Shown: one piece after another, positions 1 through 10,461 of the stretch
Position numbering within the stretch: the stretch's first letter is position 1
Layout: every line of letters begins with the position of its first letter
Made by a program: the position numbers and the translations under genes
The notes under the pieces: model-generated
What the model was told of the DNA's origin: nothing
The model's input: only the letters and a program-made list of their open reading frames with translations
Databases searched by the model: none
DNA from: Azolla caroliniana
Lineage: Eukaryota > Polypodiophyta
Length of the DNA stretch: 64,000 bases
Reading direction: 5' to 3'
Assembly: GCA_043228905.1 (NCBI GenBank)
Contig: JBHGNT010000006.1
Coordinates: forward strand, 3,038,001 to 3,102,000

Positions 1-422
1 TGTAGTTATGCTCTACAATGTGTGCAAAATGTTGGATACTTTAGCGAAACAAAATGAGGAGAAATGGGGACATGCCAAGTATTTTCACCCACACATCGTA
101 AGGACACAATAGTAGTCCTAAGTTTGTGTTGTGGTACTTAACTGTAAATATGTAGTGGGCAAAGGGCTTGTATGCTTAGGGGTTCAACTTATATCTAAGG
201 AACCATTAGTAGCAAAGGTGTCTATGTGCGATACTATGCTTTAGCTAAACTAATTAAATTTTACAAAATGTACATGCATGCAATCTTTAGTTCTTCCTCT
301 CTTTTAATTAGGAAGAGCTCCACGTAGTTCAAAAGCATGAGGATGATTGGGATCATAAAATGCCTTTAAGTTTTCATCACAATTATATCATATATTGATT
401 GCATTTTTTTGATCTAATGTAG

Positions 423-553
423 GTGTGTGGTTCATGCATTGCCACCTTGAGTTCCATACAGCAGCTGGCCTCGCAGTGGCTTTTGTTGTTGAGAATGGGC
501 CTCGTCCTCAAGACAAATTGCTTCCACCGCCCAGTGACCTTCCAACTTGTTAG
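423..553 (+). CDS. Laccase, terminal exon only (multicopper oxidase C-terminus)
   Basis: Laccases are secreted four-copper oxidases that oxidise monolignols and other phenolics in the plant cell wall. After an AG acceptor at 421-422 the frame (two bases completing a Gly codon, then [11 protein letters not shown]...) encodes the last copper-binding block: HCHLEFH supplies type 1, 2 and 3 ligands, followed by [11 protein letters not shown] and the usual proline-rich end PPPSDLPTC and a stop. The 42-residue exon length and the split Gly codon match the usual last exon of plant laccases. No other laccase exon is visible in bases 1-420, so the preceding intron is at least 420 bp and the rest of the gene lies to the left. 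An isolated exon fossil cannot be excluded, but the reading frame is clean. The copper-ligand motif makes the family call strong; the paralogue is unknown. Confidence 0.85.
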
Positions 554-734
554 CCATGATTCCATTGATCACAGAGTTCCTTGCGAAGTTTTTTTCCATT
601 CATTATTGTTTAGGCCCATTGTTCATTTGTAATGGCTGCCATGGTCGCCACATACTCTTTCTATAATTGTGTGCATTGTTCTCATCCCTACAATGATTAT
701 ATTCATTGGAATGTTGTGTAATTAAAGTTACATT

Positions 735-740
735 AATAAA
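735..740 (+). terminator. Candidate poly(A) signal of the laccase gene
   Basis: AATAAA lies about 180 bp after the laccase stop in an AT-rich stretch, a normal position for a plant 3' UTR. The position is the only support. Confidence 0.3.
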
Positions 741-2155
741 ATTATGTCAAATTTGTTTAAATGTTGGAGTGTAAAGTGCAATTGCATGAATGACAGGAAA
801 TCCTAATGTTTATTTGGTCCATGGTAGACCAATGTGTTAATGGAATTCTTAAAAACTCTAGTATTGATGCATTGACTTTTGTTAAGCATTGTCTTCTGAA
901 ATATTGGTGAATATGTACATTTAACCCTAGTTCTCTTGTACATTTAACCCTAGAGGGTATACATTCAAGAGGACTTTTTGGAGGGTTTTCTAGTATCACT
1001 CCGATTTGTGCATATTAAACTGCCATAATCATTTGACAATTAAAATATAAGTTCTTGATGTCTTAACATGCCATTAGGACAGCCATTATAATATTCAAAC
1101 TGAATGCCTGGCAAGATTGTTTGGGGTTGTTCTTGCTTGAAGCAACAATCAGGAGAAATTAATCAAACATAAGAGAACTACCATCCACCTCAACAAAGGA
1201 ATCTTTAAGATCAATTATGTATTGTCTCTCATAAATACGTTGGCCTCTACAAAGACTTAAAACATCCCTTTGTGTCTTTGTTTCTGTCATATGCCTTCAT
1301 GCAATTTGCAACTTCTTTTTGCACATCCCTTACACTTTACAATCTGAATGAGGAACATCTTAATGACAGAATTCATATCCATTTGGGTTAGTCGTTTTAC
1401 TAAAAATCAAACACAAAGGTGTTATGTCCATTTGGTAAGTTGTTTTACCTAGTATCATTCACAAAGGTGAGCAATAATTACTTACTCTATAGTCTGACAA
1501 GCAAAAATGAACACATAACTCAACTACAGATTAGACTAGATATGCATCGCGCACTTTGACTTTGCTGACTCCTTTTCTGGGAGAAAACCTGATTGCCAAG
1601 AAATATACTCATTGAATTGCAAATATAAGCTCTTATGTTGTTACTAACCAAGCACAAAACAATGGGTCAATGACTATATGCTTCAGTTTATTAGCCAGAA
1701 AATGGCATATACTAGTAAGGATATTGAAGTGTTACAGTAGAATACACACATGCACTACATGGGCCAAAATCCATGCATCCATACATGCATGCCCCTACAT
1801 GGGACAAATCCTCAAATTTAGAGAAATGTCATGAGAAAGAGAATGTCATGAAAACCTCCTTCATTATCATAGATATACTGATACTTCTGCAGTTTTTTGA
1901 TCCAATTCATACACCTAACTCCTATACAACATGGAGATCCATGAGCCTCGACGAGTGAGGACCCCAATTTACAAGAGGGTTAACACTGTTTCTAACAAGA
2001 GAGATCCTTGAGATTGTTTTCCTAGGAATAATAACTTTGTCCAGAATCTAGATCGGTTCCGAGAAATTACTCATATCTAGATTTACACCAACCAATATGC
2101 AATGCTAAGTTCAAGAATTAGATGAGATAGCAATGTTTTATTCAATAGACTCAAC
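741..2155. other. Spacer between laccase and RING gene
   Basis: AT-rich sequence without a convincing exon. The few open frames are short and unlike any family I recognise. I see no RNA gene. Confidence 0.6.
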
Positions 2156-2262
2156 TAACACCTAAGATCATAACTTTTGGAACAAATCCCTTCCAATCTC
2201 CCCTTGCCTAACACCTAAGCTCATAACTTTTGGAACAAAATCCCTTCCAATCTCCCCTTGCC
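2156..2262. repeat. 53-bp tandem duplication
   Basis: Two nearly identical copies (2156-2208 and 2209-2262) begin with TAACACCTAAG and end with CCCCTTGCC. They differ by one substitution and one extra A. The repeat sits just beyond the stop codon of the minus-strand RING gene, probably in or next to its 3' UTR. Confidence 0.85.
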
Positions 2263-2335
2263 ATTGATGTCAAAAAGAGAGAGTGAGAGGACCATTTCAG
2301 TGCTAATCATGGTCATCATGTCATGTAATTGATGT

Positions 2336-3811
2336 TCAATCCTCCTCTTTCTTTTGAGAGTTCATACCTGATGTTTCACTAGGGTCCACTTCACTGAAAT
2401 TCAAACTTTCATTATGTGCACTATGTACTGTTAAGCTTGAATTGTCGGCCACCACACATGGTCTATTGATTGGATCCCCAAGGCTCGAGTTTTTTCCATG
2501 TGGATTAACCAAAGATTCCATGGTATGCATGGTAGAGATTGTATCATCTGTGGGCATGAGTGGACTACAGATTGGATTGATAAGCTCATTTTTTCTGTGT
2601 CCATTCACAAAAGCTTCCACAGTTGGGATTGAATCCTCCATGGCCACAAGTGGCCTGACCATTGGATTGATGAGCTCATTTTCTCCATGTACATTTAAAG
2701 AAGAATCCACGTTATGGATGTTTGGGATCGATGAATCGGTGTCCAAATTTTGCATTGATCTAGAACTAGCAGTTTCATCACTTGGCCTATAGACTGAGAT
2801 TGGGCGACCTATATCCACAAGTGGCATATAGATTGAGCTGGAATGATCCTCAATTGGTCTATTTCGCGAGATAGTAGGATTGATCAATCTTGAAACCCCT
2901 CTAGAAGCTCTCTCACTGCTAATGTTACTATATACATATTGAACCTCATTGATATCGATTTGAGTCTCCAAAGGATGCTCTTCAATTTGAGAACCATCAT
3001 GGGTATATGGTGTTAACAAAACCTCATCTCGTCCAGACAATGAAGAGCTTATTTCCCTTTCTTCTTCATTGATTCTAGACGAGGAAGAATGATAGCTGGA
3101 ACGAGCATCATCGTACCTTGGATCATCGGTCGGCAATTCAAATCGACAAACAGGGCAAGAATTGTGTTGTTTTAGCCATGGAAGAATACAGTCTTTGTGG
3201 TAAAGGTGTCTACAGGGCATCTCTTTCACACCCATATCTAGTTCAAACTCATCTTTACAAACTGCACAATGTGTGGTTGTTTCCATACATAGGTGTTGTT
3301 TAGACACGACAACCGTGGGTAGATTCTGAACTGAAGATGAAGAAGCAGGTGGGCTTCCATACCTGTTCGAGACATTTTCTGCAATAAACTCATGGATTCC
3401 AGATCCAAGGTCATCCTCATCTTGCATATTATATGAAGGATCAAGATCATGGTCATAATCAGCGAAAAACCCATCATTTTGGACACTGAGGAGACCTTGC
3501 ATCTGGCTTTGGAAGAGAATGAATGGGTTCACTCCCGATACAACATCGGCCCGTGAGAGAAACGATGAGATGTCGTCGAGGATCTGGCCGAGAGCTCCCA
3601 TATAATCCCATGGAGACGATGACGATGAAGCAGAAGAAGAAGAAGAAGAAGAGGAAGAAGAAACAGAAGAAGAAAGATTGGATTCTTCTATGCATTCCTC
3701 TAGGAAGCCACCATGGCAATAAGGGCAAGTTAGTGGTGAGAAGCTTGAGGGGAGAACTGATGCATCACATTCATGGCAATGGAAGAATTGCTGCACAGAG
3801 AGAGGATCCAT
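2336..3811 (-). CDS. RING-H2 E3 ubiquitin ligase with N-terminal zinc ribbon (RDUF/RING1-like)
   Basis: A single-exon protein of 491 residues. Residues about 10-45 form a Cys4 zinc ribbon (FFHCHECD ... CPYCHGGF) typical of the plant BTL/RDUF group of E3 ligases. A serine-rich low-complexity stretch follows near residues 55-75. Residues 182-222 form a canonical RING-H2 finger: CAVC, C-R-H, H-K-D-C and CPVC, all eight ligands present; it would recruit E2 enzymes for substrate ubiquitination. The 270-residue C-terminal tail is Ser/Asn-rich and probably disordered. I chose the ATG at 3811-3809 (MDPLSVQQ) because it directly precedes the zinc ribbon. The frame is open to an upstream ATG at 3946, but that extension is Lys/Phe/Leu/Ser-rich and unlike the family. 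Intronless structure is common in this group. Substrate unknown. Confidence 0.88.
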   Translation of the reverse strand: MDPLSVQQFFHCHECDASVLPSSFSPLTCPYCHGGFLEECIEESNLSSSVSSSSSSSSSSASSSSSPWDYMGALGQILDDISSFLSRADVVSGVNPFILFQSQMQGLLSVQNDGFFADYDHDLDPSYNMQDEDDLGSGIHEFIAENVSNRYGSPPASSSSVQNLPTVVVSKQHLCMETTTHCAVCKDEFELDMGVKEMPCRHLYHKDCILPWLKQHNSCPVCRFELPTDDPRYDDARSSYHSSSSRINEEEREISSSLSGRDEVLLTPYTHDGSQIEEHPLETQIDINEVQYVYSNISSERASRGVSRLINPTISRNRPIEDHSSSIYMPLVDIGRPISVYRPSDETASSRSMQNLDTDSSIPNIHNVDSSLNVHGENELINPMVRPLVAMEDSIPTVEAFVNGHRKNELINPICSPLMPTDDTISTMHTMESLVNPHGKNSSLGDPINRPCVVADNSSLTVHSAHNESLNFSEVDPSETSGMNSQKKEED

Positions 3812-4100
3812 CAGAGAAGAAGAAGGAATGGAGGATTGAAAAAAGAAATGAAGAAAGAGAATTAAAGAAAGAAGAAGAATGAGGGAAAAAAACAGATGCA
3901 AAAAAAGGGTTACATTTTTTTGTTTTGTTTTGTATTGTGGTTCCATTTGTTTTCACTCAGTCAGTGGGCGAGATTCGAGCTCGAGACCTCTCTCACATAA
4001 TCCCATTCCATTTTGTCCGGTTTCACACTTGGGACCATTTTCCACCTTTAGTTGAGACTCCTCCCCTCGGGGGGGAGAATCTCCGGGTATCCGAATGCGA

Positions 4101-4347
4101 GAGTCTAAAAACCAGTTGCCAAAAGGATTATGGCCGAGTATCGTTACCGTGGATCGCATCTTTCCGATACAATTTCCCCTGATACCTCACTTGTATTATC
4201 CGCCCTAACTCCCTTAGTTGACAATGTAATCGGGAGCCTAAAAAACCAGTTGCCAAAAGGATTATGGCCGAGAGTCCTTACCGTGCATCCCATCTTTCCG
4301 ATACAATTTCCCTCGATACCTCACTTGTATTATCCGCCCTAACTCCC
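4101..4347. repeat. Tandem duplication (period about 133 bp) upstream of the RING gene
   Basis: Copies at 4101-4213 and 4234-4347 share CCAGTTGCCAAAAGGATTAT, CATCTTTCCGATACAATTTC and TGTATTATCCGCCCTAACTC, with roughly 8% differences. They lie about 290-540 bp upstream of the RING gene ATG (the gene runs to the left), so they may be part of its promoter or leader. Confidence 0.8.
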
Positions 4348-6737
4348 ACTCCAACTAGAAGACTCTGGAGAAACCCTCAGATTTGACTTTCTCCATCATA
4401 GTACCTCGAGAGTCTTCCAATCCCCTTCAATAATTCTTCAATGTTCCCCCCCTACACTATCGTGTGACAACATTACTTCGGAAATCGCCCGCCCCACCAC
4501 TAATTGAATGACAAGTTTTCAAAAAGTTTATGGATTAGCCTTCTTTTGTACTATACAACATGTCTTTGACGCTTTCTCCCCCTCCCCCCCATCCCAATAC
4601 AAAGAAGCTTTGACATTTGGACAAGTCCCCGTTGTCTGAGGAGCCTATGACATTAACATATATTTTCCCACACACAAGAAGTCTTCAACATCTTCCCACC
4701 ATCATTAGAGTCATACTAGGTGGACATTTGAAGTTATAATTTCCGACATATATGGGGGAGTTTTGCACATTCAACATTCCTCGCTATTCAAAAATGCATT
4801 TGATGTTTTCCCTGTTAAGATTAATCATGCATTACATATTGGGACCTTATGTTATGCACTTCTATGGGCAAGGATGGAGCATACCTCGATAGTGTACGGA
4901 GCAATTGCAAAGATGCTTTCCCTTCCTACGATTTCAATTTCCCACATTGTGAAAAGTTCTAGCATTTGTGAGCTACTCTAATCGAGGGCATTTCATATCT
5001 AAGTAGGCTTGATAGTGGAATGGGGATTGCTTACCTCGAAGTGGTTGGACATGGGATTTGTCTCACTATGATTTCCCATCGACTACACCTACCTACCTAT
5101 GTAGAGCCTCACTAGAAAACACACAAATTTGTTCACCATGATATGCCCAACATGAGGAAAAAGTGGGTCTTTACCACATGAACTTGCTCCTAGATATGTT
5201 TGTCGAGTATGTCATGCATACAACTCAAAATATGTTCAATGTTGTTGAGGGGAAGTGAGCTTTTACGGCCCATCCCCATTACAATACACATGCTAAATAT
5301 CCAAAGAATCTAACTAAAAAATCTCATAATGTTGCACATAGTTAGAAAACATGAGGGCTCTTTCCCTCACGGGAGAAGTTCTACAAATCACTAGTTTTCT
5401 ATTGAGATTGACGACAAATGACAAGAAAAGTATGCTAATGTGTAGCTTATTAATGTGTGCATGTGTGTGTGACATGGCCGGGGGGTTAATGCCAAGCAAA
5501 AGGTGCTAATATATAGCTTGTCACTTGTTAATTTCATACTTCACATATACTTAAAAATTGCCAAGTAAATGCTAAGCAAAATATGTTTAACATTTAGTAT
5601 TCTCACAAGGACAACTATTATTGATAAGGATTGATACCAACACATGGGGCACCTCTTAACAAAACTCGTCTTAAAACTTTAGGCCCAATGACCACCCAAA
5701 TGTGCAAGAGGGCAAACCTGCTTGTGAAAATCTATAAAAGTCACCTTTGGTGGCTTTTGTAGCTCTTCTTCTTCCTTCTTGATTTTGTTCTCTTCTCTTA
5801 ACCTAAGCTAGAGCTCTCTCCCCCTATTTTCTCAACTTTCAATTAAATTAATAGAGTACTTCAGGTTAAGCACTAATTAGCTATACCTTAATTACTCCTG
5901 TTGTATGCATGTCGTAGACTCTCATGTTAATGGATATGGGTTTCACATTAATACAAATGTTATTTGTCATTACATATATGCATGTATGCTTAAAGATCTT
6001 CCTCGGAGTTAACTAGTTTCTTAGTTAGGAGTTAATATGAGAGAATGAGAGTGAGAGATCATAGGTTAGGGTCATGAAACTAGAGGTTTGCAAGTGATTG
6101 ACAACCATTCTTGCCTGATTTGCTACCAAAAGGGTATACACAGTTTCAATACATGGGCTAACAATATCGGCGTAGAGGCAAAACATTGTCGATACATATA
6201 AATGTTCTTGATGTTGCACACCTTGAGACAAACCATTTTTCTCGAGTTAGGGACAAATTCTGATGCATGAAGCCCATCATGAGATTTCCATAAGCTCTTG
6301 AAGCAAGTTTTGGCATTCTTATAAGAGACCAAGAGGCTAATGTGTGGTTTGATTATTGAATCACTTGGATTTGAAGAGTTTTTGTTGTTTTAATTTATGC
6401 AATTTTTTGTTTTTCATTTTTTTTTGTTGGGGAGAAGGGCAATTAGTTGCCTCTGATTTCCCACCTTAACTTGCAATTGGTTAAATTCTAGGGAACCTCT
6501 TTTTAGCTCTAGTTTTTTAGTCCCAAATTTTCATTTTGATTTGATTTGAGTTGTTTTGTTTTGCACTCTTCTTTTTATTGCATATTTTTTGTCTTCATGT
6601 TTTATTTGGGTACCGGTTTTTTATTTTCGTACTATTATTTTCCATTTGGGTTTTTTACCTATTTATTGTCTACATTAGAAGTTAACTCCCCCACTTCTTT
6701 GGCACGAGATTCCTTTTAATCATAACTTCTAATAGTC
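4348..6737. other. AT-rich spacer
   Basis: No convincing gene. A stretch at 5700-5870 (TATAAAAG near 5733 followed by a CT-rich stretch) looks like a promoter/leader, possibly of an old LTR, but I could not find its ends. Confidence 0.4.
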
Positions 6738-8224
6738 AAGAACAAGACCATTTAGTAGTTTTTAATAGTTTTCTTACAAGTAATATTGTGAATATAAAAG
6801 GGCTACAATGGCCATGGTTAGAGGAACAAGTTGTGGATTGTCAGGGGGTTTATATGGTCATGTAAGGACAACCCGATGGCTGCCGCCAGAGTGTCATGGC
6901 ATTGGTTAACACAACCGTGGGCCAAAGGGGGGCTTGGCCTCATAGACCCCTTAATGCAAAACCGAGCATTGCTGGCCAAAATGGTGGTTCGATGCCTCCT
7001 GCCAGGTAAGGGGTGTTGGATGGTTCTACTTCGCAATAGGTTGCAGGCAGGGACTCCCAAGTATGGTAGGTCTGCCATGAAAATGCGGAGATTGATTGTT
7101 GAGGCAGTTGATAGGGTTCCGATGGGGGAGGTGAGAGAAGAAGCTTGGTTCGGTCTCTTTGATGAGGCTGGAATGGTTAAGTTGCTGAAGGGCATGAGCG
7201 GATCGGGAAGAGATACAATTTTTGGGGAGAGTTAGAGTAGGGGCTCTTGGCACCCTATCCGCGTGGTGGCGCAAGTTGGTAACACCTGGAAGACAGACCC
7301 AGATGTTGCTAAGGTGGAACCCCATTGGAAGTTATGGGTATATGGTTGTTGGCCCCTCGTCGAACTAGAATGGGATCCAGGGGATTTTAGGTGGAAACAT
7401 GATGGCAAATTTCTCCATTTCTTTGAGTACAACACTAAATTGGGCCGAACTTTTCAACTTCAGCTAGACGCCCCCTTATGCAATGGCTGGCGTACATTGG
7501 GCATCCTTGACGAGGTGCTCATTACCTTTTGGAAGGGTCTTTGGCGTCTCCACATGCCGGAAAAGATAAAGTTTTTTTGGTGGCAAATCGGTCATAATGT
7601 GGTTCCTGTTGGCGAATGGCTAGGTAAACGTAGCGACCCGTTAGGCTGCCCACTTTGTCATTCACCTATTGAGACCTTGAGGCATTGTCTGTGGGATTGC
7701 TCTCAAGCTCAAAAGGTATGGGATAGAGTGACTCGCCTCCTTGCAGTATGTAAAGTGGAAGGAACAACATCGTGGAGTGTTGCGGCATGGCTTGATCACT
7801 CCGTTGATAGGTGGACGGACGCCCTCAATGCTACGGACGCTCTTTGATTTGAGAGAGGCTTGCAGTCCGCATCCCCTAGATTCCCAGACATTTGGATGTT
7901 GATCGCAGGCTTCACCCTATGGTATGTATGGAAATCGCATTGCCTAAAGGTCTTTCAGAATATGGTGCGGCCCCCGGAGGAAGTGATAATGGTTTGCACT
8001 GATCAACTGCTTACGAGGGCAATTGGACGAGGTTTGCAGCCATTCCAATGACGTGGTTACTGCCCGTTGTCATGAAGATTTTCGGCAACGGTGTGAAAAT
8101 CACGTGGAATGGAGAAAATCGAGAAGGTGCAATGTGCACACGAATGAATGGGGCGATGGTTACACTCGTAGGGTAGCATGTTGTAAATATGAATAAAATG
8201 AGAAACCCTACGGCCTAGTAGCAT

Positions 8225-8320
8225 TTTCGTGCATACCAAGGGTGCAAGTAAGGTTTGAACCTTGCACCTCTAAGTTAAGACACAATTGACTTACCATTAG
8301 GCTAAGTTGTTAGTTGTTGG
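8225..8320 (-). repeat. tRNA-derived SINE-like fragment
   Basis: On the minus strand TTAGCCTAATGGTAAG resembles a pol III A box and AGGTTCAAACC, about 35 bases later, a B box. No poly-A tail or target duplication was found. Confidence 0.4.
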
Positions 8321-8599
8321 ACTTTCATCATTGTATTTTTCACATGTAATGCTCCTACATGAGAGCTTGAATGAGTGACATGGTCATCATGCATCACATG
8401 AGATGCATGAGCACCAAATGGAAATCATGCATTGCATGCATCTCATGCATTGTATGCATGTCTTACACCCTCACATGCATCATATGCATGGGGGCATCTA
8501 TATAAGAAAGAAAGGAAAGGAAAAGGGGGGATCAATCAATTTATGAATCTGTCAAATTATATATCAAATAAAAAATTATTAATAATAATAAACCGAGTC

Positions 8600-8700
8600 A
8601 TCTTATTGGTAATGTGTCTTGTTTCTCTAAATTGAAGTCAAGGGTTTAAACCTAGAATTGGAATTTCAGTCCGTCTATCTATCTATCTATGTTAAACACT
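8600..8700 (+). repeat. tRNA-derived SINE-like fragment followed by TCTA repeats
   Basis: TTATTGGTAATGTGTCTTG and AAGGGTTTAAACC are spaced like degenerate A and B boxes. A short (TCTA)n tract and then a (TC)n tract follow. Confidence 0.3.
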
Positions 8701-10013
8701 TCTTCAATTTTCGTTTCTCTCTCTCTCTCTCTCTCACACTCTCAACCACATTAGTGCGTCACTACAGCTGCCTACACGTCAATCCACCGCACCATTGAGT
8801 CGGGTTCGGGTGCATCTTCGACAAAAAAGAACGATTCGATGAGAAACCTAAATGGCCAATTCCTTACGAGCACAACTCACCCGATTCGTTCTCCCCGGTC
8901 AAAGACCTCGATGGTCCCATTCGACCGACCTGTAGGCGCGGAAATCCCATCATCAATCCTCCATAACCACTAGCGGATAGAGGCCCGGTGCTTGTCTGCG
9001 CTTGTGACGTGCACATTACGACGTTTGGCATGTGTGTCACACGCCACGCGACACCGTTTGTGCTTTTGGCAGAAATGGCGGAACACGCTTATGCTGACAC
9101 AAGGAGGAAGTGGCTCGAGGTGGAACTACCAGCCCCCACGTTGGCTATTTCCAGCTCACTTACCACCCTCCCTTCGCTGTCGACCCCAGGAGGTGTCTCG
9201 TACTGGCCATTACTAAAGGGCACCATTTTTAGCTATAGGTACTTACATTAAGTAGTCAGTCCAAAAGGCGATGTAACTAGTCTCATTTTCTTGAACCTGA
9301 TCGGAGGGTGATTCCCCGTTCTATGTATAAGCCTCCTTGTACAAACTCTTTGTAATAATCCTTCCTAACTAATGGGAAATTAGTTTCATTTTGGAAAAGA
9401 AGAAGAAGAAGTTGTGGATTGTCAATTTGCTAATGATACAACCTTGTATTTGCAAGGCTCTAATGATAATCTTTCTAGAGTACAACAGGCTATCAATACA
9501 TTTTGCTATGCTTCTGGAACTGTTATTAATTGTAATAAATCGGTGGGGTTCTTGGTAGGTAACACAGTAAACCCTTTGTGGTATCCACAAGAAGGTTTTC
9601 AATGGATTCCGCATGGTAAAACCTATAAGATACTTGGGATGTCAGGTACGTATTAATCTCTCGCTAGAAGATCATGTAGCTCCTCTGTTGCTTGCTATAA
9701 GGAAGAAATTATTATATTGGAATACTGCTAAATTGTCATTGGCAGAAAGGGTTGTTGTTGCCAATCAAGTATTGTTCGCTTCCATGTGGTACATTTTATC
9801 GGCTTGGTTGTGCTCATGTTCTGCACTATTGCAAGTACAAAGGCTTATTAGAAATTTCCTTTGGGGATCTAAAGATTGTTCTTATGTGAGAGCCAAGGTA
9901 TCTTGGAAAGTTATTACAACTCCAAAAGACGAGGGTGGTCTTGGATTGATTGAGCATCTTTTACAATGTAAGGCTTTATTGGGAAATTTTATTATCAGGG
10001 GTTTGTCTCCTAG

Positions 10014-10461
10014 CGTCAAAATCAAGAGAGAAGGTAAAGTGATAGAAGAAAGATATAAAGAGATCACAAGAAGAGGAATGAAATGATAAGAGAAGAATGA
10101 ATGTATTAAAGTAGAATAAGAATGGATACAAGATAGGCGATGAGAGCTTAAGACTGGTGTTGATTCAAATTGGTTTTGAGAAGAATTGTATGTCCATATT
10201 TATAGGTTCCTATACAATAACCTAGTGATTTCTATAATGTTCTAGAATGTTCTAGACCTAGAATATTCTAAGATGTTCTAGGATATTCTAGAATGTTGTA
10301 GGATGTTCTAGAACATTTACAATATCCGTCTATTATAAGAAGTAGCTTTTATTATTTCATATAATTATATGTTATCTTAATGGTTAGATTCTTGATTATG
10401 TATTACAAGGTCTTGGGTTCAAGCCCAAGTGAAGCCACATAATGTTCACAGATTCATGACA
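10014..10461 (+). mobile_element. Probable solo LTR inside the outer LINE
   Basis: The LINE frame is interrupted after GLSPS (10011) and resumes at GEPWKK (about 10467). The insert begins CGTCA (from TGTCA?) and ends TGACA, flanked by CCTAG at 10009-10013 and CTTAG at 10462-10466, a 5-bp target duplication with one mismatch. It includes a TATTTATAGG motif near 10198, a cluster of TTCTAGAA-type repeats, and near 10375-10430 a tRNA-like stretch with GGTCTTGGGTTCAAGCCC. No internal domain is present. Orientation is uncertain. Confidence 0.55.
10240..10314. promoter_or_regulatory. Heat-shock-element-like repeat cluster
   Basis: TTCTAGAATGTTCTAGA at 10240-10256 is alternating TTCnnGAA, the heat shock factor consensus. 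Degenerate copies continue (AATATTCTAAGATGTTCTAG, GATATTCTAGAATG, GATGTTCTAGAAC) to 10314. It lies inside the probable solo LTR. Function is inferred only from the motif. Confidence 0.45.

Larger units (their letters stand above)
6844..9408 (+). mobile_element. Second 5'-truncated LINE nested in the first, 16-bp target duplication
   Basis: AAGTTGTGGATTGTCA occurs at 6828-6843 and 9409-9424, bounding a segment that ends in an AAG-rich tail. Its start (RGFIWS...) matches the middle of LINE ORF2, and 7263-7847 holds the zinc-binding reverse-transcriptase tail (FWKGLWRLHMPEKIKFFWW, then CPLC...H...C). A terminal piece RWNYQPPRWLFP appears near 9110-9145. Frames are broken by stops and a frameshift near 7240. 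Bases about 8200-8980 do not read as LINE and contain SINE-like and simple-sequence material, so the element was itself interrupted. Confidence 0.82.

Noticed and set aside
3812-3946. Upstream ATG extending the RING protein by 45 residues
   Set aside because: The extension is a low-complexity Lys/Phe/Leu/Ser stretch; the ATG at 3811 directly precedes the zinc ribbon as expected for the family.
5700-5870. A solo LTR or gene promoter around TATAAAAG
   Set aside because: No paired termini, target duplication or downstream coding sequence found.
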